DNA from: Terana coerulea
Taxonomy: Eukaryota; Basidiomycota; Agaricomycetes; Polyporales; Phanerochaetaceae
Reading direction: 5' to 3'
DNA: 10,000 nucleotides
NCBI GenBank assembly: GCA_024811115.1
Contig: JAKOGH010001105.1
Location: 1 to 10,000 of the forward strand
The position numbers and the translations under genes are program-made. Below are positions 8,944 to 10,000 of this stretch, piece after piece (the first letter of the stretch is position 1; each line of letters opens with the position of its first letter). The notes beneath the pieces were generated by a model, which was not told the DNA's origin, ran no database searches, and saw only the letters and a program-made list of their open reading frames with translations.

Positions 8944-10000
8944 TTAGTTGGTCTCGGCGGTGGAAAACCCAAGGTCAACCCAAGCCCTCATGCGGTCACC
9001 CCACCGCAGAATGGCAAGGACCATTCTATATCCGACATTTAGTTTTCTGCGTGAACCTGAAGTAGATGTCTGAGCAGCACGTACCCGTGGGATCCCAGAT
9101 GATACCAGTACCAGTGAAGGCAGAACACCCAAAGGCATTTATTGAGGGGAGAATGGCGCCGACAGAGAGGGCGACGACAAGGTTGCGGGCAGCCCTGTGC
9201 AAAAGTATCAGAGGGCTGATGTGTTTACATGAGCAATGGCTCTTACATGTTGGCTGCCGTCACTTCCGCGCTGCGCGAATGCAGGATGTCAACAAGGTAC
9301 GCATTTCCAGGGTTAAACACCGCTGCAACCTAGAGAAGCATTATCAGAATAGAAATGGCGAGCACCTAGGATGATGACGTACGCCAATACCGTTCAAGAA
9401 CAAGAAGAAAATATTCAACACAATGCAGGTCCAACTGTCGTCTCCGAACTCGGTGATAATGCCACAAGCAATGATCGATAGCGGGGTCAAAACAAGACCT
9501 CCGAAGACGGTTGCTCTAAGACGGTCCTCGGGAACCCATACACCACCGCGCTTCTTCTTCAAAGAAACAACCATGTGGTCTGAGCGCCGCCCGGAATAAT
9601 TCGCACCGGCTTGAGGAGAGATGAGAAGGTGGTAGGTAAGTCAGTAGGTAGAAACTCACCGATATTACCGATACCCACGGGAATACAGAGGGCACCGATG
9701 ATAGCCTCATTTGTGATGTTGTACTTTCCGCCCTACATACGCAGTGATGTCAGTGTTTACAACAAGAATTGAATATAGCGACTCATACCAAAGTGTATGC
9801 GATGGGAACAAGAAGCACTAAGGAAAATCAGCACGCTGTAGTCTGACGTAAAGTAGGCATTACTGACTATAATCCGTGAGGACGACCAGGCCTTGAGATA
9901 CAGACTACCAGATGCGTGAGACGGTCGATCCAAATAGCCCAACAAACAACTCACGATGAAGAGCACGTTTGGACTCTCAAGAGTCCAACACTCCTGAAGG
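8944..10000 (-). CDS. MFS transporter B, tandem paralogue of A, 5' end beyond the window
   Basis: The C-terminal half of a DHA1-like MFS transporter. Exons seen: 10000-9955 (partial), 9904-9868, 9817-9789, 9732-9660, 9609-9383, 9329-9247, 9194-9085, 9025-8944; introns 50-59 nt, all GT..AG. Stop TAA at 8946-8944. Matches to A in order: ESPNVLFI, VVLTDYMLLVPIAYT, KYNITNEAIIGALCIP, SGRRSDHMVV, VWVPEDRLRATVFG, YLVDILHSRSAEVTAAN, VALSVGAILPSINAFG and the tail RWGDRMRAWVDLGF. Exons 9904-9868 (37 nt), 9329-9247 (83 nt) and 9025-8944 (82 nt) have exactly the lengths of their counterparts in A. B has one intron that A lacks (9733-9788). All junctions are in phase from 9955 to 9194. The exon 9194-9085 is 110 nt against 117 nt in A, and the frame is lost inside it before the clean last exon. 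Substrate unknown; probably exports small molecules. Confidence 0.85.
9969..9988. repeat. 9-bp inverted repeat inside a transporter B exon
   Basis: The arms ttggactct (9969-9977) and agagtccaa (9980-9988) are exact reverse complements separated by only 2 nt. The element lies in the coding exon that ends at 9955 and encodes LESPNVLF. With so short a loop a hairpin would need to open at least one pair. It may be a chance product of the codons. Confidence 0.5.

Noticed and set aside
1..10000. Transposon, secondary-metabolite cluster or other linked system
   Set aside because: No terminal inverted repeats, transposase or reverse transcriptase motifs, and no biosynthetic enzyme beside the transporters. 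Kinase, F-box gene and transporters show no shared function that I can support.

Overview
The window reads as nuclear DNA of a filamentous fungus, most likely a mushroom-forming basidiomycete (Agaricomycetes). The genes are dense and interrupted by many 50-62 nt introns with GT..AG ends. The gene content (two tandem major-facilitator transporters, an F-box/leucine-rich-type protein, a Ser/Thr kinase with a long disordered N-terminus) is typical of that group. No rRNA, tRNA, CRISPR array or recognisable transposon was seen. The taxonomic placement is inference from gene style, not from a marker gene.

Layout. (1) 1-1303, plus strand: the 3' part of an unrecognised protein rich in Ser, Pro and acidic residues. 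Its last 196 codons are clean, but the upstream 700 nt keeps changing frame. (2) 1304-1911: convergent 3'-3' spacer with one GC-rich hairpin. (3) 3892-1912, minus: a protein kinase of AGC-like layout, five exons, with every catalytic motif present but spread over all three frames. (4) 3893-4440: spacer holding the kinase upstream region. (5) 5822-4441, minus: an F-box-type protein, three main exons, also frame-broken. (6) 5823-6580: spacer with nothing firm. (7) 8541-6581, minus: MFS transporter A, complete, 11 exons, about 466 residues, with a single one-base phase problem. (8) 8542-8943: promoter region of transporter A, with a palindromic TGACTC dyad, two CCAAT boxes and a TATA-like element. 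(9) 10000-8944, minus: MFS transporter B, a tandem paralogue of A that runs off the right edge.

The most striking feature is that reading frames break in every gene by indels, not by stop-codon substitutions, and many breaks fall in short homopolymer runs. Meanwhile splice sites, domain motifs and exon lengths stay intact. This points to base-length errors in the assembly at least as much as to gene decay, although the uneven density (many in gene 1, kinase and F-box gene; few in the transporters) leaves real decay possible. I found no evidence that these genes form one biological system; the only clear functional link is the tandem pair of transporters.
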